A stretch of DNA of 64,000 nt from Sphingomonas populi. GTDB lineage: Bacteria; Pseudomonadota; Alphaproteobacteria; Sphingomonadales; Sphingomonadaceae. The position numbers were made by a program, and so were the translations under genes. The number at the start of each line of letters is the position of its first letter. Position 1 is the first letter of the stretch. Positions 56,626 to 64,000 of this stretch are shown here, piece by piece. The DNA is taken from contig NZ_SGIS01000022.1 of the NCBI RefSeq assembly GCF_004208535.1, positions 19,381 to 83,380 of the forward strand, given 5' to 3'. The notes beneath the pieces are model-generated. The model saw only the letters and a program-made list of their open reading frames with translations, was not told the DNA's origin and made no database searches.

Positions 56626-59596
56626 GCGGGCACGCCCGCATCTCTACACGATCCCGGCCCATCGCGCGTTCGCCGACTCGCTCGCGGCGGGGTTGATCCG
56701 GCGGTTCGGCGAGCAACCGCTCGGCCTCGCGCGCGGGCTGGTGCTGCTGCCCAACAACCGTGCCAAGCGCGCTGTCACCGATGCGTTCGTTCGCGCGAGC
56801 GGCGGTGGGCTGCTGCTGCCGCGCCTCGTCGCGCTCGGCGATCCGGCGCTCGATGAGGCGGCGGGCGCGGCGCTCGATCCTGCCGACGAGGCCGATCCGG
56901 TGCCGCCGGCGGTGGCGCCGATGCAGCGCCGGCTGATCCTCGCGCGGCTGGTCGCGGCGGCACGCGAGCGTGCCGGCCAGCCGATCGACGCCGCCGAGGC
57001 GGTGCGGCTGGCCGGCGACCTCGCGCGGACGCTCGACCAGTTGCTGGTCGAGGAAGTGCCGCCGCACCGCCTGCGTGAGATCGAGCTCGGCGAAGAGCTG
57101 TCGACGCACTGGCACCGTGCGCTCGATCTGTTCGGACTGGTGCTCGATCGCTGGCCCGCCGAGCTGGCGCGGCTTGGGTGCATCGATCTGGCCGACCGGC
57201 GCGCGCGGCTGCTGCGGCGGCTGGCGGTGCGCTGGAAGGATGCGCCGCCCGCTGGCTTCGTTTGTGCGGCGGGCGTCACCGACACCGCGCCCGCCGTCGC
57301 CGCGCTGCTGGGCCGGGTCGCGACGCTGGAGCGCGGCATGGTCGTGTTCGCCGATCTCGCCACGGCGATGGACGAGCCGGAGTGGCAGGCGCTCGGCCCG
57401 CATGCGCCCGATCCGGTTACCGGCGCCATCAAACGCTCGATCGAGACTCACCCGCAATTCCACCTCAAGCTGCTGCTCGACCGGATGGGCTTCAACCGCG
57501 CCGAGGTATCGGTGTGGCGGGGCGGCAGCGAGTTCGACGCCACGGCGGCGCGCGGCAAGGCGATCGCCAGCGCGCTCGCCCCGGCCGATTTCACCGGCAA
57601 ATGGACCGAGCTTCCTGCCGCCGAGCGTCGCCTTGCCGGCATCGAGGCGGCCGAACTGGCAACCCCCGGCGAGGAAGCGCAGGCCATCGCGCTGGCGCTG
57701 CGGCAGGCGCTGGAAACGCCCGAACGGACGGCGGCGCTGGTCACGCCCGACCGCGCGCTCGCCCGGCGGGTGGCGGCGCATTGCGGGCGCTGGGGGATCG
57801 ACATCGACGACACCGCCGGGCGGCCGCTGTCGATCCTGCCGTCGGGAACCTTGCTGCTCGCGCTGGCCGATGCCGCCGCGCAACGTTTCGCGCCGCTCGC
57901 GCTGCTGACCTTGCTTAAGCATCCGTTGGTGCGCGCGGGCGACGGGCGGCGCGGCTGGCTGGAGGGTACGCGCAAGCTCGATCGTGTGCTGCGCGGGCCG
58001 CGCCCGGCGGCGGGGCTGGCCGGTATCGACGCGCATCTCGCCGACGCGCCCAAGCGCGAGGCGGCACGCCGCGCCGCTGCTGCGGTGTGGTGGCCGGAGG
58101 CCCGCGCGCTGCTCGCGCCGCTGGAAGCGGTGTTCGAGGCCGGTGCGCAGCCGCTCGGTACGTTGGTTGCCGCGCTGCGCGAGACCGCGCAGGCTCTGTG
58201 CGGCGATATGTTGTGGAGCGGCCCCGCCGGCCGTGCCGCGTCCGATTTCCTTGCCGATCTCGAGGCGCGTGCCGACGACGGCCCAGTGCTGGTCGATCCC
58301 GATTCGCTCGCTGCTTTGCTGCGCACGCTGATAGACGAGATCGCGGTGCGGCCTCAGCAGCACGGGCATCCGCGCCTCGCCATCTACGGCCTGATCGAAG
58401 CGCGGCTCCAGACCGCCGATCTGATGATCCTCGGCGGCCTCAACGAAGGTGTCTGGCCCGGCCAGCCGGCGCCCGATCCGTGGCTGGCGCCGCGCATCCG
58501 CGCGATGCTGGGTCTGCCGGGGCAGGAACGCGCGGTCGGGATGGCCGCGCATGATTTCGCGAGCGCGCTGGGTGCGCCGAATGCGCTCATCACCCGCGCG
58601 CGGCGCGATGCCACGCAGCCGGCGATCGCCTCGGGGTTCTGGCTGCGGTTGCAGGCGCTCGCCGGGGAGACCTGGGCGCGCGGCCGGGCGCTGCCGCTCG
58701 AACGCTGGACGCGCGCGCTCGACGATCCCGGCGCGCACGATCCCGTCGATCAGCCGGCGCCGTCGCCCGACGCGACGCTTCGACCCAAGCAGATCGCCGT
58801 CACCGATGTCGATCGCCTCAAGGCCGATCCGTTCGCCTTCTACGCACGCCAGATCCTGCGGCTCGCTCCGCTCGATCCGGTCGATGCCGATCCGAGCGCG
58901 GCATGGCGCGGCACCGCCGTTCACGCGATCCTGGAGGAATGGGCGCGCGAGGACGCTTGCCACCCCGACAAGCTCCACGACCGCGCCCGCGCGATGCTGG
59001 CCGACGAACGCACGCACCCGATGATGCGGGCGCTGTGGCAGCCCCGGCTGATGCAGGCGATCGACTGGATCGCGCGCACGATCGAAAAACAGGCCGAGGA
59101 GGGCCGCGCAGTGATCGCGGTCGAGCGCAAGGGCAGTATCGATTTCGCCGGCGTGACGCTCAACGGCACATTCGACCGGCTCGACCGGCTCGCCGACGGC
59201 AGCCTCGTCGTGATCGACTATAAGACCGGCATGCCGCCGTCGCCTGCCGCCGTGCGCGCGGGGTTCAGCCTGCAACTCGGTCTGCTCGGCCTGATCGCCG
59301 AGCGCGGTGGGTATGAGGGGATCGCCGGTCAGGCGCGCGGCTTCGAATATTGGTCGCTTGGCAAGCGCGCCGACCAGTTCGGCTACGTCACCTCGCCGGT
59401 CGATCCCGCCGGCAAGTACGACAAGGTGTTGCCCGAAGAGTTCACCACGCTTGCCGCGCACCATTTCAGCGAAGCGGTCGGCCGTTGGCTGACCGGGGGG
59501 GAGGCGTTCACCGCCAAGCTCCACCCCGAATTCGCGCCCTATAGCGAGTATGACCAGTTGATGCGCCGCGACGAATGGTATGGCCGTGAGCGATAG
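56618..59596 (+). CDS. addB: Double-strand break repair protein AddB
   Basis: A 992-residue subunit of the alphaproteobacterial AddAB helicase-nuclease that processes double-strand ends for RecA-dependent repair. The N-terminal half is a UvrD-like fold without intact helicase motifs; the C-terminal RecB-type nuclease is seen in AWRGTAVHAILEEWA and VVIDYKTGMPPSPAAV. The ATG at 56618 lies inside the end of murU. The frame overlaps addA by 17 bases, so the two subunits are coupled. Confidence 0.94.
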   Translation: MAERARPHLYTIPAHRAFADSLAAGLIRRFGEQPLGLARGLVLLPNNRAKRAVTDAFVRASGGGLLLPRLVALGDPALDEAAGAALDPADEADPVPPAVAPMQRRLILARLVAAARERAGQPIDAAEAVRLAGDLARTLDQLLVEEVPPHRLREIELGEELSTHWHRALDLFGLVLDRWPAELARLGCIDLADRRARLLRRLAVRWKDAPPAGFVCAAGVTDTAPAVAALLGRVATLERGMVVFADLATAMDEPEWQALGPHAPDPVTGAIKRSIETHPQFHLKLLLDRMGFNRAEVSVWRGGSEFDATAARGKAIASALAPADFTGKWTELPAAERRLAGIEAAELATPGEEAQAIALALRQALETPERTAALVTPDRALARRVAAHCGRWGIDIDDTAGRPLSILPSGTLLLALADAAAQRFAPLALLTLLKHPLVRAGDGRRGWLEGTRKLDRVLRGPRPAAGLAGIDAHLADAPKREAARRAAAAVWWPEARALLAPLEAVFEAGAQPLGTLVAALRETAQALCGDMLWSGPAGRAASDFLADLEARADDGPVLVDPDSLAALLRTLIDEIAVRPQQHGHPRLAIYGLIEARLQTADLMILGGLNEGVWPGQPAPDPWLAPRIRAMLGLPGQERAVGMAAHDFASALGAPNALITRARRDATQPAIASGFWLRLQALAGETWARGRALPLERWTRALDDPGAHDPVDQPAPSPDATLRPKQIAVTDVDRLKADPFAFYARQILRLAPLDPVDADPSAAWRGTAVHAILEEWAREDACHPDKLHDRARAMLADERTHPMMRALWQPRLMQAIDWIARTIEKQAEEGRAVIAVERKGSIDFAGVTLNGTFDRLDRLADGSLVVIDYKTGMPPSPAAVRAGFSLQLGLLGLIAERGGYEGIAGQARGFEYWSLGKRADQFGYVTSPVDPAGKYDKVLPEEFTTLAAHHFSEAVGRWLTGGEAFTAKLHPEFAPYSEYDQLMRRDEWYGRER

Positions 59597-62500
59597 CGGC
59601 ACGACATCGCTGCCGCCGCTCAAGGACGATCAGGCGCGTGCGAGTGCGCCCGACGGCCATGTCTGGCTTTCCGCTTCGGCGGGCACGGGCAAGACGCAGG
59701 TGCTGACCGCGCGAGTCTATCGGCTGCTGCTGCGCGGGGTCGATCCGTCGGCGATCCTATGCCTCACCTTCACCAAGGCGGGCGCGGCCGAGATGGCGGG
59801 GCGGATTGGGGAGCGGCTGGCGGCATGGGTTCGCATGCCCGAGACGCAGTTGTTTCTCGACCTGCGCGCGCTCGGCGAGGAAACCACGCCCGATATGTAC
59901 CAGCGCGCGCGCACCCTGTTCGCCAAGGTGCTCGACGCGCGCGGCGGCGGAATTCGTATCCAGACGATCCACGGCTTCTGCCAGAGCCTGCTCGCTGCCT
60001 TCCCGGTCGAGGCGGGGCTGGCGCCCGGCTTCCGCCCGATCGAGGCGCGCGAGGAAGCGGTGCTCGCGCGTGAGGCGCTGGCCGAATTGCTTGTCGATGC
60101 CGATCGCGACGGGCGCACGCGCCCAGTCGAGGCGGTCGGTGCGCTCAGCGTGCGGCTGGGCGAGGGCGAGGCGGAGAAGTTCTTGATCGCCTGCGCGCGC
60201 GCGCCCAAGGCGATGGCGGCGCTACCAATGGGCGCCGAGGGCGTGCGCGCCTTCGTGCGGCGCCAGCTCGATCTGCCGATGGGCGAGATCGAGGCGGCGA
60301 TCGTCGCGGGGTGCAGCGACGACGACTTCGACTGCGACGCGGTCGCGCGGCTCGCCGCCGCCAATCGCGCATGGGGCACTGCCACTGGCGGCAACCACGC
60401 CGACATCGCCGAATGCTGGATCGAGGCTGACCCCGAGATGCGCGCGCGGATGCTGGTTGATCTCGTCACCGTGCCGTTCACCGCCAAGGGCGAGCCGCGC
60501 AAATATTCGAAGAAGCTGCTCGACGCCGATGTCGACTATGCCGATCTCGCGCAATCGGTCGGCGAGGCGGCGAGCGCGTTGCTGTCGATGCGCCACCGCG
60601 CCGTGTATGCCGATCTGCTCGCCGACGCGCTCGATGTCGGGCGCGATTATGCCGCCGCGTATGCGCGCGCGAAACGGCGGCTCGGCGCGGTCGATTTCGA
60701 CGATCTCATCACCGCGACGATCGACCTGCTCAATCAGCCCGGCATCGGCGAGTGGGTGCGCTTCAAGCTCGACCGCGAAACGTCGCACATCCTGATCGAT
60801 GAGGCGCAGGATACCAATCCCGAGCAATGGGCGATCATCGGTGCGCTCGCCGACGAGTTCTTCGCGGGCGAGGGCGCACACGGCGGCGAGACGCGCACAC
60901 TCTTCACCGTCGGCGACTTCAAACAGGCGATTTTCGGCTTTCAGGGCACTGACCCAGCGTTCTTCGCGGCGGCGGAGGATCGGTTCGGCAAGCTCGCGCG
61001 CGGCGCGTGGAATGCCGAGGCGGAATTGCGCAAGCTCGGCCATCCGACCGCAGCCGGCGCGTGGAACCGGCTGTCGCTGACTCAGTCGTTCCGCTCGACC
61101 CGGCCCGTGCTCGAGTTCGTCGATGCGACGATGGCGGTTCTGCCCGAGCCGGGGCTTGGCGCGGTCGCGGTGCTCGAACGCCATGCCAGCGAAGTGCCCG
61201 GCCCCGGCACCGTCACGCTCTGGCCGCTGATCGTCGCGGGCGGCAGCGAGGAGGACGAGGAAGGCTGGATCGCCGATTCGACGCGCGAACTCGCACGCCG
61301 GATCGCGCGTACGATCAAGGGCTGGATCGGCACGTTGATGCTGGAGAGCAAGGGCCGCGTGCTCGAACCGCAGGACGTGATGATCCTCGTCAAGCGGCGC
61401 GGTGATCTCGCCTCGCTGATCGTCGCGCGACTGTATGCGGAGGGCGTGCCGGTCGCCGGCGTCGATCGGTTGCGGCTCAACGCGCCGCTCAGCGTGCAGG
61501 ATCTGCTCGCCGCGATCCGCTTCGTGCTCCAGCCCGAGGATGATCTGTCGCTCGCGTCGCTGCTGGTCTCGCCGCTGATCGGCTGGACACAGGAGCGGTT
61601 GATGGCCGCCGCGCCGCGCGGGTCGGGGAGCCTGTGGCGGCATCTCGAACGCACGATCGGCGACGATCTCGGGCCGCTTCGGGGGATGCTCGATCGGGCC
61701 GATATCGCCACGCCGTACCAGTTCCTCGAAGAGCTGCTGTCGGGGCCGCTCGGGGGGCGGCGCGCGCTGCTGCGGCGGCTGGGGCAGGAGGCGCGCGATC
61801 CGATCGAGGAACTGCTCACCGCCGCGCTTCAGTTCGAGACGCAGGGCACGCCCTCGCTGCAACGCTTCCTCGACTGGTTCGATCGCGGCGAGGTCGAGAT
61901 CAAGCGCGATCCATCCGCGCCGCTCGATGCGGTTCGCGTGATGACCGCGCATGGCGCCAAGGGGTTGCAGGCGCCGCTGGTGATCCTAGCCGATGCGGCG
62001 GTCGATCCCACCAAATCACCGCGCACGACGCTCAAATGGCCGGTGGACGAGATTGCCGCCACGCTGCCGATCTTCCGCCCGCGCAAGGAGGAAGCTGGCC
62101 CGCTCGCCGAGATCGCCGAGGCGACCGCGCAGCGTGAACTGGAGGAGCATTGGCGGCTGTTCTACGTCGCCGCCACCCGCGCCGAGGAGCGGCTGGTGAT
62201 CGCGGGCTCGCTCGGTCCGCTCGCCAAGGGCGAGCCGCCGCCGGCAAGCTGGTATGCCGCCGCCGACCTAGCGATGACGGACCTTGGCGTAGAGCGCGAG
62301 GCTGACGGCACGCGCAGCTTCATCGGCAGCGTTGAGCTAAAGCCGGTCAAGCGGCGCGACAGGGGGACGGCGATGGCAGAGGCGCCGTCGCCGGTGCCGG
62401 ACTGGGCGCATCAGCCCGCCCCGCAAGAAGCGCGCCCGCCGCGTCCGCTCTCGCCCTCGTCGCTCGGGGACGATGCGGTCGCCGATCCACCGCCGACCCC

Positions 62501-63032
62501 GCTGATGCGTGAAGCCGCCGAGCGCGGCCGGCTGATCCACGCGCTGTTCGAGCGGCTGCCGCCGATCGCGCCCGATGCCCGCGCCGCCGCTGCCGATCGC
62601 TGGCTGGCGGGGGCGGGCGGCGTCGGCGATGCCGAGGCGCGCGCGGAGATATCGCAAACGGTGCTGGCGATCCTCGACGATCCGCGCTTCGCCGCTTTGT
62701 TCGGTCCCGATGCGCTCGCCGAGGCGCCGATCGCGGCGGTGGTTGGCGATGGCGTGGTGGTGTCGGGCACGGTCGATCGGCTGCTGGTGACGCCGGAGAC
62801 TATCATCGTGGTCGATTTCAAGACCGGCCGCCGCGCGCCGCAATCGCTGGCGGAGGTGCCGCCGTATCACGTCCGGCAGATGGCGGCCTATGTCGAGGCG
62901 CTCAGGGTGATCTTCCCCGAGCGGCCGGTCGAGGCGGCTTTGCTCTACACCGGCGCGCCGGCGTTGTTCGCGCTTCCGCCCGAACTGCTCGCCGCGCACA
63001 AGCCGGGCTTTGCGGCCGCGCAGCAAAGCTAG
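59580..63032 (+). CDS. addA: Double-strand break repair helicase-nuclease AddA
   Basis: A 1150-residue UvrD/RecB-type protein. Walker [11 protein letters not shown] is at 31-40, [14 protein letters not shown] follows as motif Ia, motif II reads [14 protein letters not shown] (about 405), and later helicase motifs include [14 protein letters not shown] and [19 protein letters not shown]. The C-terminal nuclease core is [14 protein letters not shown] and [13 protein letters not shown]. It provides the motor and one nuclease of AddAB. The start codon lies inside addB. Confidence 0.95.
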   Translation: MAVSDSGTTSLPPLKDDQARASAPDGHVWLSASAGTGKTQVLTARVYRLLLRGVDPSAILCLTFTKAGAAEMAGRIGERLAAWVRMPETQLFLDLRALGEETTPDMYQRARTLFAKVLDARGGGIRIQTIHGFCQSLLAAFPVEAGLAPGFRPIEAREEAVLAREALAELLVDADRDGRTRPVEAVGALSVRLGEGEAEKFLIACARAPKAMAALPMGAEGVRAFVRRQLDLPMGEIEAAIVAGCSDDDFDCDAVARLAAANRAWGTATGGNHADIAECWIEADPEMRARMLVDLVTVPFTAKGEPRKYSKKLLDADVDYADLAQSVGEAASALLSMRHRAVYADLLADALDVGRDYAAAYARAKRRLGAVDFDDLITATIDLLNQPGIGEWVRFKLDRETSHILIDEAQDTNPEQWAIIGALADEFFAGEGAHGGETRTLFTVGDFKQAIFGFQGTDPAFFAAAEDRFGKLARGAWNAEAELRKLGHPTAAGAWNRLSLTQSFRSTRPVLEFVDATMAVLPEPGLGAVAVLERHASEVPGPGTVTLWPLIVAGGSEEDEEGWIADSTRELARRIARTIKGWIGTLMLESKGRVLEPQDVMILVKRRGDLASLIVARLYAEGVPVAGVDRLRLNAPLSVQDLLAAIRFVLQPEDDLSLASLLVSPLIGWTQERLMAAAPRGSGSLWRHLERTIGDDLGPLRGMLDRADIATPYQFLEELLSGPLGGRRALLRRLGQEARDPIEELLTAALQFETQGTPSLQRFLDWFDRGEVEIKRDPSAPLDAVRVMTAHGAKGLQAPLVILADAAVDPTKSPRTTLKWPVDEIAATLPIFRPRKEEAGPLAEIAEATAQRELEEHWRLFYVAATRAEERLVIAGSLGPLAKGEPPPASWYAAADLAMTDLGVEREADGTRSFIGSVELKPVKRRDRGTAMAEAPSPVPDWAHQPAPQEARPPRPLSPSSLGDDAVADPPPTPLMREAAERGRLIHALFERLPPIAPDARAAAADRWLAGAGGVGDAEARAEISQTVLAILDDPRFAALFGPDALAEAPIAAVVGDGVVVSGTVDRLLVTPETIIVVDFKTGRRAPQSLAEVPPYHVRQMAAYVEALRVIFPERPVEAALLYTGAPALFALPPELLAAHKPGFAAAQQS

Positions 63033-63096
63033 GCGGAAGCGGCTTGAGCCGGGCGGGCGCGCACCCTACGTTACCGTTCGAACAAGGAGACACCAG

Positions 63097-63420
63097 ATGG
63101 CCACCAAGCAGATCACCGATTCCAGCTTCGATACCGATGTCCTCAAGGCCGATGGCCCCGTGCTCGTCGATTTCTGGGCGGAATGGTGCGGGCCGTGCAA
63201 GATGATCGGGCCGAGCCTCGAAGAGATTTCCGAGGAGCTCGGCGAGCAGGTGACGATCGCCAAGCTCAACATCGACGAGAACCCGGATGCACCCGGCAAG
63301 TACGGCGTGCGCGGCATCCCGACGATGATCCTGTTCAAGAACGGCGTCCCGGCCGCCACCAAGGTCGGTGCTGAGCCGAAGGGCCGGCTCAAGGCCTGGC
63401 TCGAAGGCGAACTGGCCTAA
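63097..63420 (+). CDS. trxA: Thioredoxin
   Basis: A 107-residue cytoplasmic thioredoxin with the active site [18 protein letters not shown] and the cis-Pro loop [12 protein letters not shown]. It reduces disulfides in proteins such as ribonucleotide reductase. AAGGAG lies at a good distance before the ATG at 63097. A palindrome follows the stop. Confidence 0.97.
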   Translation: MATKQITDSSFDTDVLKADGPVLVDFWAEWCGPCKMIGPSLEEISEELGEQVTIAKLNIDENPDAPGKYGVRGIPTMILFKNGVPAATKVGAEPKGRLKAWLEGELA

Positions 63421-63430
63421 GCGAGACGAT

Positions 63431-63462
63431 CGCCCCGGACGGGTCTTCATCCGTCCGGGGCG
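63431..63462. terminator. Hairpin after trxA
   Basis: A 12-bp GC stem (CGCCCCGGACGG at 63431-63442 with its inverse at 63451-63462) lies 10 bases after the trxA stop. No T-run follows, so it is a probable but not classical terminator. Confidence 0.6.
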
Positions 63463-63552
63463 TCGCTGCGCCGCAGCATATTTCGAACGACACAATTGGC
63501 GGTTAGATCGTTTCGCGGTGGCGATTCGCCGTCGATCGTGAAGAGGTCTCCC

Positions 63553-63861
63553 ATGAAGTTCGCCGCACTCCTGCTTGCCGCCGTCGCCGCGCCAGCGCTC
63601 GCGCAGACCCCCGCGACCCCTCCGGCGGCACCTGCTGCCACGCCCGTCGCGAAGTTCACGCTCGACACGCCGGTCGAGACGATCGCCGCCGACCCCGCCG
63701 GCAAGGCCGTGCTCAACGCAGATATTCCGGGTCTGCTCGTCCATCCGATGTACGAGAGCTTCAAGAGCATGGGGCTGCTCGATCTTCAGGGCATGTCCAA
63801 AGGCAAACTGACCGACGCGATGCTGGCCAAGGCCAAGACCGACCTCGCCGCGCTTAAATAA
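63553..63861 (+). CDS. Small exported protein of unknown function
   Basis: A 102-residue protein with a clear signal peptide (MKFAALLLAAVAAPALA-Q, cleavage near residue 17), an Ala/Pro/Thr-rich linker, and a mature part with FTLDTPVETIAADPAGKAVLNADIPGLLVHPMYESFKSMGLLDLQGMS, followed by a Lys-rich helix. Similar short proteins with the 'AADPAGKAVLDADLPG' pattern occur in sphingomonads; no function is known. The ATG at 63553 is preceded by GAAGAGG. It is probably periplasmic. Confidence 0.82.
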   Translation: MKFAALLLAAVAAPALAQTPATPPAAPAATPVAKFTLDTPVETIAADPAGKAVLNADIPGLLVHPMYESFKSMGLLDLQGMSKGKLTDAMLAKAKTDLAALK

Positions 63862-63902
63862 GCGACGTGTTTGTCCCCTCCCTGGAAGCAGGGCTATCGC
63901 AT

Positions 63903-64000
63903 TTGAGCGAGGAGAGAAGAGAGATAGTCGTCGTGCCATCCGGCGTGTTTAAATTTTCTGCGGATGGAGAGTTTTCGGGTGTCGTGCTGGAGCAAATTGA
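63903..64000 (+). CDS. Possible start of a gene cut by the window end
   Basis: From a TTG at 63903 (or a GTG at 63933, behind the purine-rich GAGGAGAGAAGAGAG) a frame stays open to the last base, reading VPSGVFKFSADGEFSGVVLEQ. The segment is less GC-rich than its neighbours. With only about 30 codons visible, neither the start nor the family can be fixed. Confidence 0.3.
   Translation, partial: MSEERREIVVVPSGVFKFSADGEFSGVVLEQI

Overview
The window is GC-rich DNA (roughly two thirds G+C by eye) from an alphaproteobacterium, most probably a sphingomonad (Sphingomonadales). The evidence is gene content and order: a DivL-type kinase with Tyr in place of the phosphoacceptor His followed by tsaE-amgK-murU-addB-addA-trxA, a dnaG-rpoD pair, carA-rraB-carB-greA, a TonB-receptor/phytase pair, and many short palindromic repeats of the kind scattered through sphingomonad chromosomes. 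All placements come from reading the sequence; no database search was run.

Left edge (1-2282): the right end of an integrative and conjugative element (trbI tail, DUF2274 gene, excisionase-like HTH gene, P4-type tyrosine integrase) abutting the 3' end of tRNA-Ser(GGA), which is the likely attachment site. The chromosome proper starts after the tRNA. 2383-8436: periplasmic cyclophilin, then a phosphate-scavenging group (TonB receptor, histidine-acid phosphatase/phytase, and a convergent NPP-type phosphodiesterase lipoprotein). 8492-15165: ychF, sodB, and a minus-strand run of mtaB-ftsY-yciB, then a GGDEF/EAL protein with degenerate motifs. 15397-19700: ffh and the conserved rpsP-rimM-trmD-rplS operon, interrupted by a VapBC-type toxin-antitoxin pair whose toxin stop codon overlaps the trmD start.

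20003-30506: membrane protein, dipeptidyl peptidase, MgtC-family protein, asd, an unrecognised gene with UDG-like motifs, two GFA-family proteins, a hydrolase, an M2 dipeptidase and an uncharacterised protein. 30672-41166: dnaG-rpoD, a DUF559 gene bounded by 36-bp inverted repeats, a GatB/YqeY-domain protein, carA-rraB-carB and greA (pyrimidine/arginine precursor supply, with pyrB and an apparently inactive dihydroorotase homologue at 46.8-49.0 kb). 41407-50337: DUF4170 gene; a tightly overlapping serine acetyltransferase / glutamine amidotransferase / cation symporter unit; a FAD/NAD(P)-binding protein; a substrate-binding-protein remnant; pyrB-pyrC'; and an ECF41 sigma factor with its carboxymuconolactone-decarboxylase-like partner and a matching promoter.

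50587-63861: ahcY with a palindromic operator, divL-tsaE-amgK-murU-addB-addA in a chain of overlapping genes joining cell-cycle signalling, tRNA t6A synthesis, peptidoglycan recycling and double-strand-break repair, then trxA and a small exported protein. The most unusual items are the toxin-antitoxin module inside the trmD operon, the DUF559 gene framed by inverted repeats, a palindromic repeat inserted in frame in mtaB, and the hairpin-fronted gene at 25482.
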